From positions 6,944,001-7,008,000 of the forward strand of contig NZ_CP077970.1 in assembly GCF_024758505.1 (NCBI RefSeq): DNA of 64,000 nucleotides, read 5' to 3'. The DNA is from Bradyrhizobium arachidis (GTDB taxonomy: Bacteria; Pseudomonadota; Alphaproteobacteria; Rhizobiales; Xanthobacteraceae). Numbering within the stretch: position 1 is the stretch's first letter; each line of letters opens with the position of its first letter. Positions 25,912-35,025 of the stretch are shown piece after piece. The translations under genes and the position numbers were made by a program. The notes beneath the pieces were generated by a model that worked only from the letters and a program-made list of their open reading frames with translations, made no database searches and was not told the origin of the DNA.

Positions 25912-26988
25912 TCAATCGATCTCTTCGATGATCATGCGTTCCTGGGGTTCGATGATATAGGTGCGGCTATCCCGGTTGATGTACCGGTACTCCCGCAAGG
26001 TCGGCGCATCGCGATAGACCTCCTCTGGGAACGTCTCGATTGCCATCCCTTCCGGCACCCGCTCGCCCCTGCGGATCTCGGTTCGCACCGTGCTACCGGT
26101 GGTACCCCGCTCGCGCTCGACCGGACGCGCCTTGGCGTGCTTGCGAACCACGTCGCGATCGCGGTCGCTGAAGGTCGTCTTGCGCTGCTCGGTGCGTGCC
26201 GGCGCTGCCGCCGTGGAGCGGCCCGAGTACGGCAGGACGGCGACGATCTTATAGCTGGATGGCTCCACGATCACGATCTCGTCCTTCACCAGGACGAAGT
26301 TGTAGCCGCGATACTGCGGCACCACCTCGACGACCTCGGCTGGCAGCGGCTGCAGGCGCACATCCCGGGGGACCGCGGTGCCGACCGACAGCGAGAAGTT
26401 CACGCTGTTCAGCGGCTGGACATTGAGATGCGAGATGGACGCGCTGATGCGGGTCCGCTGCTGGTCGTTGATGTTGACCGACGCATTCACGTTGGTGTTC
26501 GACGACCGATCGGCCGTGTTCTGCTGGCTGTTCGGCTGCTGAGCCGTGTTGGTCGAGCCGCCGCTAGCCGCCGGCGATTGCGCCTGATTGCCGGTTGAGG
26601 CAGGCGGGTTTGCGCTCTGAGCCTGGTTGTTGGAAGGCGGATTGGTCTGCGCCTGGTTCGACGGCGGATTGGTCTGGTTGGCGGGCTGGTTGGTCTGCGC
26701 CTGGCTAGACTGGTTGCCCGAGGTCGGCGCTTGCGTGGTGTTGGTGCCGGTGCCGGAATTCGACGGTTGGCCCGCAGCGCTCTGGCCGGTCGAGGCCGGC
26801 GGCTGTGGCTGGGCCGAATTGGTCGGCGGATTGGTGGTCTGTGCGGATCCCGAAGGCGTCGTGGTGGAATCCTGCTGACGTTGAGCGGCCGGCGGATTAG
26901 AGCTCGAAGTGTTCGGAGAGGATTGCGCGAAGGCCGATGTCGCGATCGCGACTGCAGCAGTCGTGGCTAACAATAAGCGTTTGTTCAT
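25912..26988 (-). CDS. Exported DUF1236-domain protein
   Basis: Start at MNKRLLLATTAAVAIATSAFA (26988), with AGGAGG upstream; about 358 residues. After the signal peptide comes a long Gln/Asn/Pro/Ser/Thr-rich linker with tandem NPPSNQAQT-like units. The C-terminal part has two copies of the DUF1236 motif, LPAEVVEVVPQYRGYNFVLV with IVIVEPSSYKIVAVLP, and YRYINRDSRTYIIEPQERMI. The domain is common in rhizobial periplasmic proteins. A stress promoter sits 28 bp upstream. Confidence 0.85.
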   Translation of the reverse strand: MNKRLLLATTAAVAIATSAFAQSSPNTSSSNPPAAQRQQDSTTTPSGSAQTTNPPTNSAQPQPPASTGQSAAGQPSNSGTGTNTTQAPTSGNQSSQAQTNQPANQTNPPSNQAQTNPPSNNQAQSANPPASTGNQAQSPAASGGSTNTAQQPNSQQNTADRSSNTNVNASVNINDQQRTRISASISHLNVQPLNSVNFSLSVGTAVPRDVRLQPLPAEVVEVVPQYRGYNFVLVKDEIVIVEPSSYKIVAVLPYSGRSTAAAPARTEQRKTTFSDRDRDVVRKHAKARPVERERGTTGSTVRTEIRRGERVPEGMAIETFPEEVYRDAPTLREYRYINRDSRTYIIEPQERMIIEEID

Positions 26989-27016
26989 CTGAAACCTCCT
27001 GAATGTCGTGCCAAAC

Positions 27017-27041
27017 AACATCCGACGAATGCGCGGGTTCC
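27017..27041 (-). promoter_or_regulatory. EcfG-type general stress promoter
   Basis: Minus strand GGAAC, 16 bases, TGTT, 28 bp upstream of the DUF1236 start. Confidence 0.55.
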
Positions 27042-27179
27042 TGTGCGGGAAAGTTCGGCAAGCGCCCTCGCCTCGCTTGGCGCGCGCACAGTGATGCGCT
27101 CGCCCAGGAACAACTGGAACATCGGATAAACCTCGTCGTTGGCAATGACGACTTGCGAGCCAATGGAGGAGACAACATC

Positions 27180-27407
27180 ATGAAGAAGCTAATCGTGTGC
27201 GGCGCCCTCGCCGCTTTCGCCCTGGGTACACAGGCCGCCAGCGCCGCCGAGTTCTACATCGTGCGCGATGCGACCACCAAGAAGTGCACCATCGTCGATA
27301 CCAAGCCGACGACGACCACGACGACGGTCGTGGGCGACGGCATCTACAAGACCAAGACCGAAGCCGAGTCCGCCGTGAAGACCGTCAAGGTCTGCACCGA
27401 GCAGTAA
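27180..27407 (+). CDS. Small exported protein, 75 aa
   Basis: Begins MKKLIVCGALAAFALGTQA, a signal peptide cut after ASA, then AEFYIVRDATTKKCTIVDTKP and VGDGIYKTKTEAESAVKTVKVC. The mature protein of about 50 residues has two Cys that may pair. This small secreted type is frequent in bradyrhizobia. A GGAGG site lies before the ATG. Confidence 0.78.
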   Translation: MKKLIVCGALAAFALGTQAASAAEFYIVRDATTKKCTIVDTKPTTTTTTVVGDGIYKTKTEAESAVKTVKVCTEQ

Positions 27408-27576
27408 GGATTTCGGACGGGTCGATGCTCGCTCGAAAGAGTGAGAAGTAGAGAGCAGCCGGCGGTGATCTTCATCGGCGGGCCGCCTGGAACGGCTCGT
27501 CCGGCGACCCGGACGAGCCATTTCCATGCCTGCCGATGCGTGCATGGGAGTCTGCAACTGGCTCCAAAGCAGCAAA

Positions 27577-27596
27577 AGGGCCCCAATTGGGGCCCT
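27577..27596. terminator. Intrinsic terminator for the 27622 gene
   Basis: Perfect palindrome AGGGCCCC-AATT-GGGGCCCT, followed by TTTT on the minus strand. Confidence 0.8.
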
Positions 27597-27621
27597 CAGT
27601 CTTACCGCGCACTCGCTCTAC

Positions 27622-28134
27622 TTAATTGTAGTCGGAGTATTTGAACTGCGGAAGCACCTTCAATTGCTCCTTGTTGCCGCTCATCACGGCGTGGTCCGGA
27701 ACCCAATCGTTTGTGGTGCGATTGGTGGTGGTCGTCGGCGCCGCGCCGGTGGTCGTATCGCGGGCCGTGGTCGAGGTGCTGGTCGAACTCGTCCGCACCG
27801 GCTCCTCCACGAATTTCAGCTTGTCGATGGACACCGCGATGTCGTGCTCACCCATACCCAAAAAGCCGCCAATGCCGATCACCACAGCGTTGATCTTGCC
27901 GCTCTTGTCGACGAGCAGCTCGTTAATGTCGCCAAGCTTCTCGTTGGCCTCATTATATACGTTCAGGCCCATGAGCTTGGAGGCGCGCCAACTTCCCTTG
28001 AGCGCCACATGCGCATTGGCCGGCTGGCTGGTCGCCGCCGGCGCGGCACGATCCGCCGGCTGGGTCGATTGTGCGAACGCTGCGCTACCGATCACGGCGC
28101 CGCCGAGCAGAGCAATGGCAAGAATACTTTTCAT
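27622..28134 (-). CDS. Exported PRC-barrel domain protein
   Basis: 170 residues: signal peptide (MKSILAIALLGGAVIGSAAFA), a short linker, then a PRC barrel (SWRASKLMGLNVYNEANEKL, GDINELLVDKSGKINAVVIG, GGFLGMGEHDIAVSIDKLKF) and a Thr-rich tail. Predicted periplasmic. The start has GGAGGAG upstream, and a near-perfect EcfG promoter lies about 50 bp before it. Confidence 0.88.
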   Translation of the reverse strand: MKSILAIALLGGAVIGSAAFAQSTQPADRAAPAATSQPANAHVALKGSWRASKLMGLNVYNEANEKLGDINELLVDKSGKINAVVIGIGGFLGMGEHDIAVSIDKLKFVEEPVRTSSTSTSTTARDTTTGAAPTTTTNRTTNDWVPDHAVMSGNKEQLKVLPQFKYSDYN

Positions 28135-28182
28135 CGATCATCTCCTCCAACTGAGTCAGCACCCGTCTGGATGCCCGGCCCC

Positions 28183-28208
28183 AACGCTCCGAGATTGCCA
28201 CTTGTTCC
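28183..28208 (-). promoter_or_regulatory. EcfG-type general stress promoter
   Basis: Minus strand GGAAC, 17 bases, CGTT. This is the best match of the set to the published consensus. Confidence 0.65.
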
Positions 28209-28283
28209 CGATGACACCTGCGGTTCAGGGTGAAAGGAAATCGCTATCTCTAACCTTGCGTTCCGACGGATTCACGGACTCCT

Positions 28284-29354
28284 TCACGTTCGTTGCGGCT
28301 TCGAAGCGCACTCACGCTCGGTGCAACTAGCGTCATCGATCAGCTTGCGGTATTGGCTTTCGTACGCTCTAGCCATCCGGCTCGCGGTGAAGCGCTCCTC
28401 AAACCGCGACCGAATCTTTCTTCTGTCCAGCCGCGCCAACTCCTTCACAGCCTTGATCGCTTGCTCCTCGCCATCCACGATGAAGCCGGTCACGCCGTCC
28501 TCGACCACTTCAGGCACGGAGCCGGAGCGGTAGGCGATGACGGGTGTTCCGCAGGCCATCGCCTCGATCATGACGAGACCGAACGGTTCCGGCCAGTTGA
28601 TAGGAAACAATAGCGCCGCGGCGCCGGCGAGGAATGGCTGCTTCCTCGTTTCGTCGACCTCACCCACGAGCTGGATCTTCTCGCCATCGATGTGGGGCTC
28701 GAGCTTCTTCTTGAAGAAAGCGGTCTCGCTGCGCGGGATTTTCGCGGCGATCCGCAGTGGCATCCGCGCGGCGCGCGCGATGCGTATGGCATCTTCAGGA
28801 CCCTTGTCCGCAGTCAGGCGCCCGAGGAAGGCCACGTACCGACCAACTTCGTAGCAGGGCTGGAACGAGTCCTTGGGCAAACCGTGCTGAATCGTTCCGA
28901 TCCAACGCGCGTCCGGAAGCGGCAGGCGCTGATCGTCGGAAATCGACACGAAGCTTGCTTCGGCAAACTGGCGAGCGACGTCCGACAAGCCGGGCAGATC
29001 TAGCCGACCGTGCATGGTCGTCAGGAACGGGATGCCCGTCCGGCGCAGCACCGGAAGGGGCAGCCAGTCGACATGGGAGTGGATCACGTCGAAGTCGCCT
29101 GCGCGCTTGGCGATGGCTTCGATCAGCAACGTGCAGGCGGCGTTCGGATCCGCGCCCCTCCGGCCGAGGCGCAGCGCGCGCGGCCACACGGGGTGGAGCT
29201 TTCCGCTGGTGCGGGAGTCGCCGCTCGCAAAGAGGGTGACATCGTGTCCAAAGCCGACCAGCTCGTCGACCAGCCAGGCGATGACCCGCTCCGTGCCGCC
29301 GTAGAGCTTCGGAGGGACGCTCTCGGCCAATGGAGCAAGCTGGGCAATCCGCAT
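28284..29354 (-). CDS. Glycosyltransferase family 4
   Basis: 356-residue GT-B fold enzyme. The N-terminal domain has [17 protein letters not shown] and [12 protein letters not shown]. The C-terminal domain has [18 protein letters not shown] near residue 190 and the nucleotide-sugar motif [20 protein letters not shown] near 275. Such enzymes add sugars to lipids, polysaccharides or small molecules. It is the last of three genes read together on the minus strand. Confidence 0.9.
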   Translation of the reverse strand: MRIAQLAPLAESVPPKLYGGTERVIAWLVDELVGFGHDVTLFASGDSRTSGKLHPVWPRALRLGRRGADPNAACTLLIEAIAKRAGDFDVIHSHVDWLPLPVLRRTGIPFLTTMHGRLDLPGLSDVARQFAEASFVSISDDQRLPLPDARWIGTIQHGLPKDSFQPCYEVGRYVAFLGRLTADKGPEDAIRIARAARMPLRIAAKIPRSETAFFKKKLEPHIDGEKIQLVGEVDETRKQPFLAGAAALLFPINWPEPFGLVMIEAMACGTPVIAYRSGSVPEVVEDGVTGFIVDGEEQAIKAVKELARLDRRKIRSRFEERFTASRMARAYESQYRKLIDDASCTERECASKPQRT

Positions 29355-29357
29355 CGG

Positions 29358-29480
29358 CTAAGCCCCAAACGCGGACCGCAGGACCAACACGATAGCCGCG
29401 GAAATGAGATATGAAATCGTGAGCAGCGTCCAGCTGGGCCTTGTGCTTTCGCCGGCCACTCGCGTCACGAGCCTTTTCAT
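29358..29480 (-). CDS. Small single-pass membrane protein, 40 aa
   Basis: ATG at 29480: MKRLVTRVAGESTRPSW then a membrane segment TLLTISYLISAAIVLVL. It lies 3 bp upstream of the glycosyltransferase and 5 bp downstream of another small gene, so the three probably share one transcript. Confidence 0.58.
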   Translation of the reverse strand: MKRLVTRVAGESTRPSWTLLTISYLISAAIVLVLRSAFGA

Positions 29481-29485
29481 CCACC

Positions 29486-29695
29486 CTAACATTCGTCCGT
29501 GGGAAGCCCGTGCAGGTAGGCGAGTCCGAAGCCGGCGAGTTCTTCGGCATCGCTCTCTCGCTCTTCCCATCTCCTGTGCAGATGGCGCTCGAGGAGGCAG
29601 CGGCAGCTGTCCTGAGCGTCGACTTCCGGGTGCGTCGAACGGTACACCGTCCAAGCCGTCTCTGCCGCCCTTCTCACCGCGATCTCGTTGACCAT
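29486..29695 (-). CDS. Small conserved protein, 69 aa
   Basis: Start at ATG 29695 (MVNEIAVRRAAETAWTVYRS). It is helical with Cys and His (CRCLLERHLHRRWEERE). This is a common bradyrhizobial small protein. First of the three-gene group ending with the glycosyltransferase. Confidence 0.65.
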   Translation of the reverse strand: MVNEIAVRRAAETAWTVYRSTHPEVDAQDSCRCLLERHLHRRWEERESDAEELAGFGLAYLHGLPTDEC

Positions 29696-30186
29696 TCTCG
29701 CGCTCCGAGGATCGAAACCAGTCGCTGCCAACTCAGCACGATCCGGAAAGTTTCCGTTTTTTCCCGGAGCCTTGGAAGTGCCTACTGAGAACCGCGCCGG
29801 AGGAGTCAGGATGTCTTCGCCCGCGCACGCTCCCGTGCGACTCGGCTGCGCTGAGGGCGTTGGTCTCGGCCGGACCGGGTCGAAACAAGAAGCCGAGGCA
29901 TAGGCGGCGCTCGCCCCCGTCAGGTCTTGGCAATACAACGGGCGAACGTACCCACAGCCTATGCAAAACGGGACACCGGCGGGCCCAATAAGCGGGTTGT
30001 ATATATCCTAAATGGTCGACCGAGCTTTTGACGATCTTGGCCGCCGAGTGAAATACGAATTCTTCTGCTATTCCGATGAGGAAAATGCCCTTGGTTTCAA
30101 TAGCTTTTGTCTTCCGTTACGCGCCCGCGAAGTACAGAGCTTTGGAGAAAACACGGGCATTGGAGAAGGAGTCGGTAAAAGCCCGA
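29696..30186. other. Intergenic, no gene seen
   Basis: No convincing reading frame. It separates the stress cargo from the right direct repeat. Confidence 0.45.
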
Positions 30187-30344
30187 CCCTCTGAGTACGG
30201 TCCGCCGGCAAAAAGGCGAGCCAAATCAGCAACAACAAGCGCTTAGACTAATGCGGAGAGGACGTTCGAAACGCAGGGTGGCGGAGGGAGAGGAACTGGG
30301 ATCGAACCTTCTCCGCGTCGTCCAAGTACTCCCAGGTACTCTGG
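30187..30344. repeat. Direct repeat, right copy, with tRNA 3'-like core
   Basis: Matches 10387-10556 in the same orientation. The core at 30279-30314, read on the minus strand, has GGTTCGATCCC and ends CCTCTCCCTCCGCCA, like a tRNA T-arm and acceptor end. It may be an old att site. Confidence 0.5.
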
Positions 30345-30546
30345 CGGATTAGGTGCCCTTTGACCGGACGGTCGGAAGCGCCGGCGTGCCCTAGGACCTT
30401 TCTAGGCCTGCCTGGGGGGCGAGAGGCCTTCCCAAGGCCATGCTGTCCTCAGCGCGGAGGCCGGCTTCGTTGTGGCAAGGGGGGTGCCTAAGGACACCAG
30501 CGAGCGTCCCGCGCCCGATCTAGTCCACCAATTCGGTGGGTGTCGG

Positions 30547-30920
30547 CTAGGGATTGGGCTTCCCCAAGATATCCGCCAATTCAAACACCTTTCGCCTCAG
30601 ATCCACAACTTTGCAAGCTAGGACCAACTCCTGCCGACCTGCCATCGACAGAATGGCATTTAGCACCTGGTCTGAGTGCTCGGCCAACATGACCAGGTGT
30701 CGGCCGCAGGGTGCGTACCGTCCCAACATCCAATTCTTGACCGTGCGCTCATTCGCACCCGTCCAACCCGCAATCAACTTTGCGCGCGAGTTTCGATCTT
30801 TGAATTCCAAGCTCAATGCCGCTGCAATTTTCATCGCGAAAGCATGGTCGTCAAGGCTGAAAACTCCACCGCCGTGTCCGCCGCTTTTTGGAAAGGACTT
30901 CCCTTTTTTGGAAACGACAT
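30547..30920 (-). pseudogene. Small HTH protein of module copy 2, frame interrupted
   Basis: Homolog of the gene at 6847-7266. From the ATG at 30920 (MSFPKKG) the frame runs to a stop, while the body (from MKIAAALSLEF to ILGKPNP, with GANERTVKNWMLGRY) lies in the -1 frame. A single base is missing relative to copy 1 just after CCAAAAAAG. The word A_AAA_AAG sits in frame exactly there, and a -1 shift would give GKSFPKSG, restoring a product like copy 1 of about 124 residues. It may be a simple mutation, or the body may start from the internal ATG at 30834. Confidence 0.65.
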
Positions 30921-31007
30921 TCCACGCTCCTGTCTCATATCATCAGGCGGGTAACTCCTGAGCGCCTTGGGTGCGGCCGACAATATCGCGTTGGAATGGG
31001 GTGCTGA

Positions 31008-32579
31008 TTGACAAGGCAAATCAAAAGCTTCGGAAAAAACTTAAGTCGAGGAGAAAGGCCTTCTCTAGCTGCCGCCTACGTCCGGATGTCGACCGATCTG
31101 CAGAAGTACTCTACCGAAAATCAACTCCATACGATCCGTCACTATGCCGAGCAACGCGGCTACACGATTGTCCGTGTCTTTGAAGATTCCGGCCGTAGCG
31201 GTTTGCGAATGGACGGTCGTGACGGGTTGCAGTCTCTAATGCAGGACGTGCAATCCGGCAAAGCCGGCTTTCACGCAATCCTGGTGTACGACGTCAGCCG
31301 GTGGGGACGATTTCAGGATGCGGATGAAGGTGCGTATTATGAGCACGTCTGCTCGCGCGCTGGGATCCGAGTTCATTATTGCGGCGAGCAATTCGATAAT
31401 GACGGCAGCATCGGCTCGATACTTCTCAAGAACGTCAAACGGGTTATGGCTGGCGAATACAGCCGTGAGCTATCCGTCAAGGTTTTTGCTGGGCAATGCC
31501 GCCTCATCGAACACGGCTTTCGCCAAGGCGGTCCTGCGGGATTCGGCCTGCGACGCCTCTTAATCGACGAGGGTCGGAACCCAAAAGGCGAGCTGGGGCG
31601 TGGCGACCGAAAGAGCCTTCAGACCGACCGTGTCGTTCTGACCCTTGGTCCGCTCGAAGAAATCGAGCACGTGCACAGCATTTACTCAATGTTCGTTGAA
31701 GAAGGTAAGTCAGAAAGTGAAATTGCCGTCGCGCTTAATCAACAGGGGATAATGAGCGATCTTGGTCGTCCCTGGACACGCGCGTCGATCCACCAAATTT
31801 TGACTAACGAGAAATACATCGGCAACAACGTCTTTAATCGCGTTTCTTACAAACTAAAGCAACGCCGCGTGGTCAATCGGCGAGATACCTGGGTGCGAGC
31901 TGACGGTGTCTTCCCATCGGTTGTAGACCGAGCTCTCTTTGAGCGCGCGAGAGTCATCATAGACCAGCGCGGCAATCACTACTCCGATGAAGAATTGCTC
32001 TCCTTGCTCCAAGCTGTTCTTGACGAAGAAGGGGCGTTGTCCGGTCTCATCATCGATGAGCGCGACGGCATGCCGTCGTCGAGCTTGTACAGATCCCGAT
32101 TTGGCAGTCTGTTAAGGGCCTATAGCCTTATAGGATACGAGCCAGATCGCGATTATCGATACATTGAGATCAACCGACATATACGCGAATCCTTTCATGC
32201 AATATTGGCCGAAATTGTAGCGGGGCTCGAGAACGCCGGCGGATTCGTCGTCTGTGATCCCATAAGTCATCTGCTCTCAATCAATCGAGAGTTTACAGCA
32301 TCCATCGTGCTCGCAAGGTCCTTCGAGACCTAGGCTGGCGCACTTCGATGGCAAATCCGGTTTGACACGGGTCTCGCTCCGGACGTCACGATTGCCGTAC
32401 GCCTCGATCGTTCGAACGAACAACCGCTCGACTATTACGTTCTTCCCAGTATCGACATGAATGCCGGCCGGATCCGGATGGCGGAAGACAACGGGCTATC
32501 GCTGGATGCTTACAGATTCGAAACGCTCGACTTTCTCTATTCGATGGCAACCCAAACGTCATTTCGGGAGGCAGCATGA
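31008..32579 (+). pseudogene. Large serine recombinase of module copy 2 with in-frame amber codon
   Basis: Starts at TTG 31008, as in copy 1. The catalytic residues are intact (AAYVRMSTD with Ser; EDSGRSGLR; LVYDVSRWGR), so the resolvase and recombinase domains (441 residues) would be made. Codon 442 is TAG where copy 1 has an Arg codon. After it the frame stays open for 81 codons and ends with the same ATGA overlap to the ParB gene, giving exactly the same total length (1572 nt) as copy 1. The lost part is the C-terminal arm. It is either a recent nonsense mutation or a case of read-through. Confidence 0.85.
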
Positions 32580-33484
32580 CCAATCCTAAACCCAGACATC
32601 CCAAGCACGTAAGGACCATCCCGATTGACCAGATTCGCTTTCTAAATCCGCGAGTGAGAAATCGTCGAAATTTTCAGGAAATCGTCCAAAGCATCGCTAA
32701 CGTCGGGCTCAAACGTCCGATTACCGTCAGCCCGCGAAAGAGCGAGGCGGATTCGGCAAGCTACGACCTAGTTTGTGGCCAGGGCCGAATTGAAGCCTTC
32801 ATTCAGCTCGGTCAAACGGAGATTCCTGCCATCGTCATTGAAGCCGAGGAAAGTGACTGCCTGGTCATGAGCCTCGTTGAGAACTGCGCAAGACGCCAGC
32901 ATCGAGCGATCGACCTGTTACAGGATATCAGCACCCTACGCGGCCGCGGATATAGCGACCGGGAAATTGCGCCAAAGATCGGCGTCAGTGTTGAGTATAT
33001 TCATATGATCGGGACCCTTTTGGAGAAAGGTGAAGAACGTCTCGTTACTGCCGTCGAGGCAGGTATCCTTCCACTGAATATGGCGATCGAGATTGCAAAA
33101 TCGAGCGATGAGGATGTCCAAACAGCTTTGACACAAGCCTACACAGAAAACAAGTTACGCGGAAAGAAGCTCGTTGCTGTACGGAGAATCATTGAGCAGC
33201 GACGGCGCCGCGGAAAACAAATACATGATAGCAGATTTGGACGACGCGGCGCAAAGCGTCCACTCACCGGCGAATCGATTATCCGCGTCTACCGACAAGA
33301 GGCTGACCGCCAAAAGCTGCTCGTCAAGAAGGCCGAGGTCACCCAAAGTCGCCTTCTCTTCATTGTCGAAGCCATCCGAGCACTACGCGACGATGAAAAT
33401 TTCGCCAATTTGCTGAGGGCTGAAAGTCTCGATTCGATGCCAGCGTTTCTGGAGCAGCGGATAGCTGATGGATCGGCGATATGA
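32576..33484 (+). CDS. ParB N-terminal domain protein (module copy 2, first ParB)
   Basis: 302 residues, close to the 303-residue copy 1 protein. It keeps CGQGRIEAFIQLG, VENCARRQH, and the HTH YSDREIAPKIGVSVEYIHMI. Many synonymous differences from copy 1 with few amino acid changes point to purifying selection. Overlaps both neighbours by 4 bp. Confidence 0.87.
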   Translation: MTNPKPRHPKHVRTIPIDQIRFLNPRVRNRRNFQEIVQSIANVGLKRPITVSPRKSEADSASYDLVCGQGRIEAFIQLGQTEIPAIVIEAEESDCLVMSLVENCARRQHRAIDLLQDISTLRGRGYSDREIAPKIGVSVEYIHMIGTLLEKGEERLVTAVEAGILPLNMAIEIAKSSDEDVQTALTQAYTENKLRGKKLVAVRRIIEQRRRRGKQIHDSRFGRRGAKRPLTGESIIRVYRQEADRQKLLVKKAEVTQSRLLFIVEAIRALRDDENFANLLRAESLDSMPAFLEQRIADGSAI

Positions 33485-34401
33485 GCAAACCAGCAGGTCA
33501 GGACGTCTCACCTACCATCGCCCAGGCATTCGGCTCCGATTGCGTCGTCGTACCCATCGCTTCAATACTGCCTGTGAAGGCGATAGAAAAGACCACCAAA
33601 TCCAGTCATAAGTACCGCCAGATTGCAGCATCTATTCGCGAGATCGGACTTGTCGAACCGCCAGTGGTAATTCGAGATGCCCGAGATACCAATTCCTACC
33701 TTCTGCTTGATGGCCATTTGCGGATCGAAGTGCTCCGAGATCTAGGTCAGACAGAGGTGGAATGCCTGATCTCGACCGACGACGAGGCTTTCACATACAA
33801 TAAGCGGATTAGCCGTCTGTCTCCGGTTCAGGAGCAGCGAATGATCGCAAAAGCAATTGAGCGAAACGTTCCCAAGGACAAAATAGCAAGGGCTTTAGAC
33901 ATCAACGTTCGCAGCATAGCGCGTAAGGTTCAGTTGCTCGACGGAATCTGCGAAGAGGTCGTTGGCTTGTTAAAGGACAAGATGTGTCCGCTGGCCGTCT
34001 TTGACGTTCTACGAAAAATGAACCCGCTTCGTCAGATTGAGGCCGCTGAACTCCTCATCAATGCCAACAATTTTTCTGTTAGCTACGCGTCGGCCATTTT
34101 GGCAGGTACGCCACAAGCCCAGCTGGTTACCCCGCAGACGTCAAAGCGATTGAGGGGTATGACGGCTGAGGCCATTGCGCGCATGGAGCGGGAGCTTTCA
34201 CGATTGCAGGAAGCGATATCGTCGATCCAAGATTCGTACGGCCAGGATCACCTCCATCTCACCGTCGTAAAGGGATATCTGCGCAAGCTGATCACCAATG
34301 ACCGCGTGGCGCGCTACCTTGAACAGTTTCAGCCTGAGCTATTTGTCGAATTTCAGAAGATCGCCGAAATGACGTCGACGTTGCCAAGCGAAGCTGCGTA
34401 A
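33481..34401 (+). CDS. ParB-like protein with RepB-type C-terminus (module copy 2, second ParB)
   Basis: 306 residues, same length as in copy 1. It has LLLDGHLRIEVLRDLG, the HTH-like KDKIARALDINVRSIARK, and the same C-terminal helices. The last residues (FQKIAEMTSTLPSEAA) are identical to copy 1. It is followed directly by the conserved non-coding tail. Confidence 0.85.
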   Translation: MSKPAGQDVSPTIAQAFGSDCVVVPIASILPVKAIEKTTKSSHKYRQIAASIREIGLVEPPVVIRDARDTNSYLLLDGHLRIEVLRDLGQTEVECLISTDDEAFTYNKRISRLSPVQEQRMIAKAIERNVPKDKIARALDINVRSIARKVQLLDGICEEVVGLLKDKMCPLAVFDVLRKMNPLRQIEAAELLINANNFSVSYASAILAGTPQAQLVTPQTSKRLRGMTAEAIARMERELSRLQEAISSIQDSYGQDHLHLTVVKGYLRKLITNDRVARYLEQFQPELFVEFQKIAEMTSTLPSEAA

Positions 34402-34550
34402 GGGGACCCGGACCCTTCAAGCGCGGGGACCGCAGGAGAAGCCGCACGTTGGGGCGGATCAATTGCGGTGATGGGGATGGCGGCGAACCCGTCTGGAGCC
34501 CATCAGGCCGGTCGAGTTTTCACTGGCCGAATAGATAGCGTGTCAGCGTG
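34402..34550 (+). other. Conserved non-coding tail of module copy 2
   Basis: Nearly identical to the 3203-3363 tail (about five differences in 136 aligned positions). It starts with GGGGACCCGGACCC and ends at the outer hairpin. Confidence 0.6.
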
Positions 34551-34575
34551 TTTAGACCGGCGCACGCTGACACGC
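34538..34575. repeat. Perfect 13-bp inverted repeat at the outer end of module copy 2
   Basis: GCGTGTCAGCGTG, 12-base loop, CACGCTGACACGC. In copy 1 only the proximal arm is intact (3203-3215); the other arm (about 3179-3191) is diverged. It marks the point where similarity between the copies ends. Confidence 0.75.
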
Positions 34576-34625
34576 GGCGGCAATCAGGCCCCATTCCAGT
34601 GTTGCAGCACTTTGGCGCGCAGGCT

Positions 34626-34661
34626 GCATTCGCATATGTGATGTTGTTGAAGAACTCGGCC
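34626..34661 (+). repeat. Dispersed repeat copy 2
   Basis: CATTCGCATATG then TTGAAGAACTCGG, a diverged member of the family at 2725, 44551, 50944 and 56354. The region 34576-35025 has no gene. Confidence 0.45.
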
Positions 34662-35025
34662 TTTGGGCGGCTGACGCAAGTCCTCACAGCCCTCCCTCCG
34701 CACGCAAGCGGCGCGTCCGCATTTACCTCAGAACCAGACATCGGAACCGTTTGGATGCAAGTCAGCGAAGGGCCACTAACGGAAGTGGCCACTTTCCGCT
34801 CGACCTCCCTATCGGCACGCGATGGGAGAGCGAGCGCCTTAGCGGTCTTGAGGTTGACTGTAAGATCCAACTTGGCTTGAGCCGGAAGAGCGCACTCACA
34901 TACCGGGATCCGGTTGAGGGCGGCACGCAGCGAAAAGCATCGACCCGAGACGCCAGATTAGTTAGAATCCAAGCCGGAGCAAGAGCCACCTGTTCGCATG
35001 AACCGCAGCATAACTAGGCCTGCGA

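Larger units (their letters stand above)
30556..34550 (+). repeat. Recombinase-ParB-ParB-HTH module, copy 2
   Basis: Inverted partner of 3203-7233. It has the same order and overlaps, with two lesions not seen in copy 1: an amber codon in the recombinase and a frameshift in the HTH gene. Confidence 0.85.
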
